From: a bacterium
GTDB lineage: Bacteria; Eisenbacteria; RBG-16-71-46; CAIMUX01
DNA: 64,000 nt
Direction of reading: 5' to 3'
Assembly (NCBI GenBank): GCA_030431975.1
Contig: JAUIHP010000005.1
Span: 1-64,000 of the forward strand
Part shown: piece after piece, positions 62,459-64,000 of the stretch
Layout of the letters: each line of letters starts with the position of its first letter
Position numbering within the stretch: the stretch's first letter is position 1
The notes under the pieces: generated by a model
What the model was told of the DNA's origin: nothing
The model's input: the letters and a program-made list of their open reading frames with translations, nothing else
Databases searched by the model: none
Position numbers and translations under genes: made by a program

Positions 62459-63669
62459 CAGGCGGCCTCCTTGTGAGACTCGATCCGTGGTTCATCCGCA
62501 GAACGCGCGAGCGCACGTCCCCTCTCCTTGGTTGGGTCGAAACGGAGAGGAGCGCCTGACTCGGCGGGAAAGTCGAGAACGACCGAAGTTCCGCGCCCCT
62601 GGGCGCTGACGACGTGGATTTCGCCGCCATGGACTTCGATCGTTCGCCGAACGATCGCCATGCCGAGACCGGTTCCCCCCGGTTTCGTTGTGTAGAACGG
62701 TTGAAAGACGCGCGAAACTTCCTCCGCGCTCAGTCCGCAGCCACTGTCACGAATGACGATGCGAACCCGTTCCCGTCCGTTGATGCCGCCGGTGGAGCGC
62801 ACACGGAGGCTGATCGACCCCTTGTCCTCCATCGCGTCCATCGCGTTGTTGAGCAGGTTGGCCAAAGCCTGAAGCAGAAGCCGACGATCTCCCCGAATGG
62901 CGGGGACTCCGCGCTCGACTCCCATGTCGATGACGATGCCGTTGCGCCAACGGGGCGAAACTTGAAGCGAGGCCGCACCTTCCGCCAGCAGGGACTCGAC
63001 GGAGATCGTCTCCCACCTGGGCTCGACCGGCCGGCTGTACTCGAGCAGGTCTTCGACGATTCGATTGGCTGCGTCACAACCCTGAAGAATCTTCTCGACG
63101 CGGGACCGGGAGTCCGAGTCCGCTTCGACATCACGTTGAAGAAGGCTGGCGAACCCCTGAATGACTCCGAGGGGATTTCGCAACTCGTGAGCGACCGTCG
63201 CCGACATCCGTCCAAGGGCGGCAAGGTCGCGTGTCCGCTCCAGCTCGCGGCTCAGTTCATGCATGGCCGTCCGGTCGTGGAACGCAAACAGTGTGACGAG
63301 ATGTTCCCGGGTTGGCGTGTCCGTCCCATGCAGGGAACGCGACGTGGCCGCCGCTGCCACGACTTCGTAGACACGAGCGCCGGTTTCCTCCCTCGACCAT
63401 CGCAGCTCGAAACGACGCGGTTGGGTCCCAACCTCTTTCGCTTCCTGGCGCAACCGTTCCAGGACGAGCGGCGGCAAGCCCGGTTCGGTCCCAAAGGACG
63501 GCTCGTGCAGTCCATCAGAGACATGCGTGAGTTGGCCTTTGAAATCGAGCGCGACGACGCCGTCCGCGATCGATTCGAGCAGTGCTTCGAGCGTGAGGCT
63601 AAGCTGCTCTTTCTGCGTCAGCTGATCGTGGAGTCGAGCGAACTCCGTTCCTGATGTCGATGGGCTCAT
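62458..63669 (-). CDS. Flagellar-type sensor histidine kinase (FlrB/NtrB-like)
   Basis: This 403-residue soluble kinase has a PAS-like N-terminal half (LEALLESIADGVVALDFKGQ, about 25-135) and a coiled segment. The HisKA domain with phospho-acceptor His161 (TVAHELRNPLGVI) is followed by a complete ATPase domain (NLLNNAMDAM, RDSGCGLSAEEV, PGGTGLGMAIVRRTIEVHGG). There is no membrane segment, so it senses a cytoplasmic cue such as basal-body assembly state, as its FlrB relatives are thought to do. It ends in a one-base overlap with the regulator and begins within the preceding TPR gene's last codons. Confidence 0.92.
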   Translation of the reverse strand: MSPSTSGTEFARLHDQLTQKEQLSLTLEALLESIADGVVALDFKGQLTHVSDGLHEPSFGTEPGLPPLVLERLRQEAKEVGTQPRRFELRWSREETGARVYEVVAAAATSRSLHGTDTPTREHLVTLFAFHDRTAMHELSRELERTRDLAALGRMSATVAHELRNPLGVIQGFASLLQRDVEADSDSRSRVEKILQGCDAANRIVEDLLEYSRPVEPRWETISVESLLAEGAASLQVSPRWRNGIVIDMGVERGVPAIRGDRRLLLQALANLLNNAMDAMEDKGSISLRVRSTGGINGRERVRIVIRDSGCGLSAEEVSRVFQPFYTTKPGGTGLGMAIVRRTIEVHGGEIHVVSAQGRGTSVVLDFPAESGAPLRFDPTKERGRALARSADEPRIESHKEAA

Positions 63670-64000
63670 GGGTTCTTAAGCTCCTCGATTCTTGAAGCCA
63701 CGTCCGATTCCCAACCCAGTGAGCCTAGTCTTTCTCGGGCAAAGCGGGTCCAGAAGGCCTCCGGGTGTTGCTCGATCAGTTCTTCATAGGCGTGACGAGC
63801 CGCTTCGACCCGTCCCTTGATGAAGTGGCAGTTTCCGATCTGATATCGAGCCCAGATCTTTTCGTCCTCGGGCGCATCGACGGCCAGAAGCTCTTCGTAG
63901 GCGTCGAGAGAGGCATCGATCTCTCCGTGCTGAAACTCCAGGTCGGCGGAGCGGGCCAGTCCGCGAAGGGAAAACGGACCTGTCACTTCACGAGCCAACT
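63666..64000 (-). CDS. Partial tetratricopeptide-repeat protein (N-terminus off the right edge)
   Basis: The last ~110 residues are in the window; the frame is open to the edge, and a TTG at 63998 is the only candidate start, so the gene almost certainly begins further right. The sequence is helical with TPR character (ASLDAYEELLAVDAPEDEK, RYQIGNCHFIKGRVEAARHA, EELIEQHPEAFWTRFARERL). It overlaps the kinase gene by 4 bases, so it is co-translated with the flagellar regulatory pair. Function unknown; TPR proteins here are usually scaffolds. Confidence 0.75.
   Translation of the reverse strand, partial: LAREVTGPFSLRGLARSADLEFQHGEIDASLDAYEELLAVDAPEDEKIWARYQIGNCHFIKGRVEAARHAYEELIEQHPEAFWTRFARERLGSLGWESDVASRIEELKNP

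Overview
This window is a chromosomal segment of a GC-rich, motile, Gram-negative-type bacterium. The evidence is lipobox and signal-peptide proteins, a Wzi-like outer-membrane protein, AmpG, a sigma-54 flagellar regulator and FlhF/FlhG. Gene content and order fit a deep-branching, possibly uncultured lineage (FCB-group or deltaproteobacteria-like), but I cannot name a phylum from sequence reading alone. I see no rRNA, tRNA, CRISPR array, transposase or integrase, so it reads as ordinary core chromosome.

Left part, about 1-5.4 kb, minus strand: a housekeeping string uvrB-nadC-birA-nrdR-ftsY with touching or overlapping ends, then an edge-truncated small hypothetical gene. About 5.5-14.5 kb, plus strand: a coenzyme-B12 acyl-CoA mutase block. 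mutA, mutB and meaB are coupled by two GTGA overlaps (methylmalonyl-CoA mutase plus its G-protein chaperone). They are followed by icmF, an isobutyryl-CoA mutase fused to its own chaperone, behind a repeat-rich 5' region.

About 14.5-30.1 kb is mixed cell-envelope and metabolic content: an SGNH hydrolase, superoxide dismutase, AmpG permease with an SDR dehydrogenase, a fused SpmA-SpmB transporter-like protein, a lipoprotein with a likely leaderless promoter, a zinc-ribbon membrane protein, an ABC-F ATPase, a class-3 lipase, a DUF4139 protein, and a small polysaccharide group (Wzi-like protein, Gfo/Idh/MocA dehydrogenase, polyprenyl-phosphate sugar transferase). The most interesting regulatory signal is upstream of the ABC-F gene: a promoter, a three-codon leader ORF (Met-Lys-Asn-stop) with a strong ribosome binding site, and an 8-bp complement joining the leader stop codon to the ABC-F ribosome binding site. 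This is the layout expected for ribosome-sensing attenuation.

About 30.3-64 kb, minus strand: signalling genes (receiver-GAF-kinase, GAF-diguanylate cyclase, HDOD) lie downstream of a nearly continuous flagellar super-operon. In transcription order it is flgB-flgC-fliE-fliF-fliG-fliH-fliI-fliJ-motE-fliK-flgD-(TIGR02530-type)-flgE-fliL-fliM-fliN-fliO-fliP-fliQ-fliR-flhB-flhA-flhF-flhG-(2TM protein)-fliA-(small charged protein)-(DUF2802-like). Upstream are a PAS-type kinase and a sigma-54-dependent response regulator (FlrB/FlrC-like). Between the regulator and flgB I see a sigma-54 promoter and three phased GGCAAA-core repeats that look like its enhancer. Hook-basal body, C-ring, export apparatus, polar-placement factors and sigma-28 are all present; flagellin, filament-cap and motAB genes are not in the window. 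Several flagellar proteins carry unusual low-complexity expansions (FliL, FliN, FliO, FliK), FlhB has NPVH at the autocleavage site, and the fliI frame runs 206 nt into fliJ.
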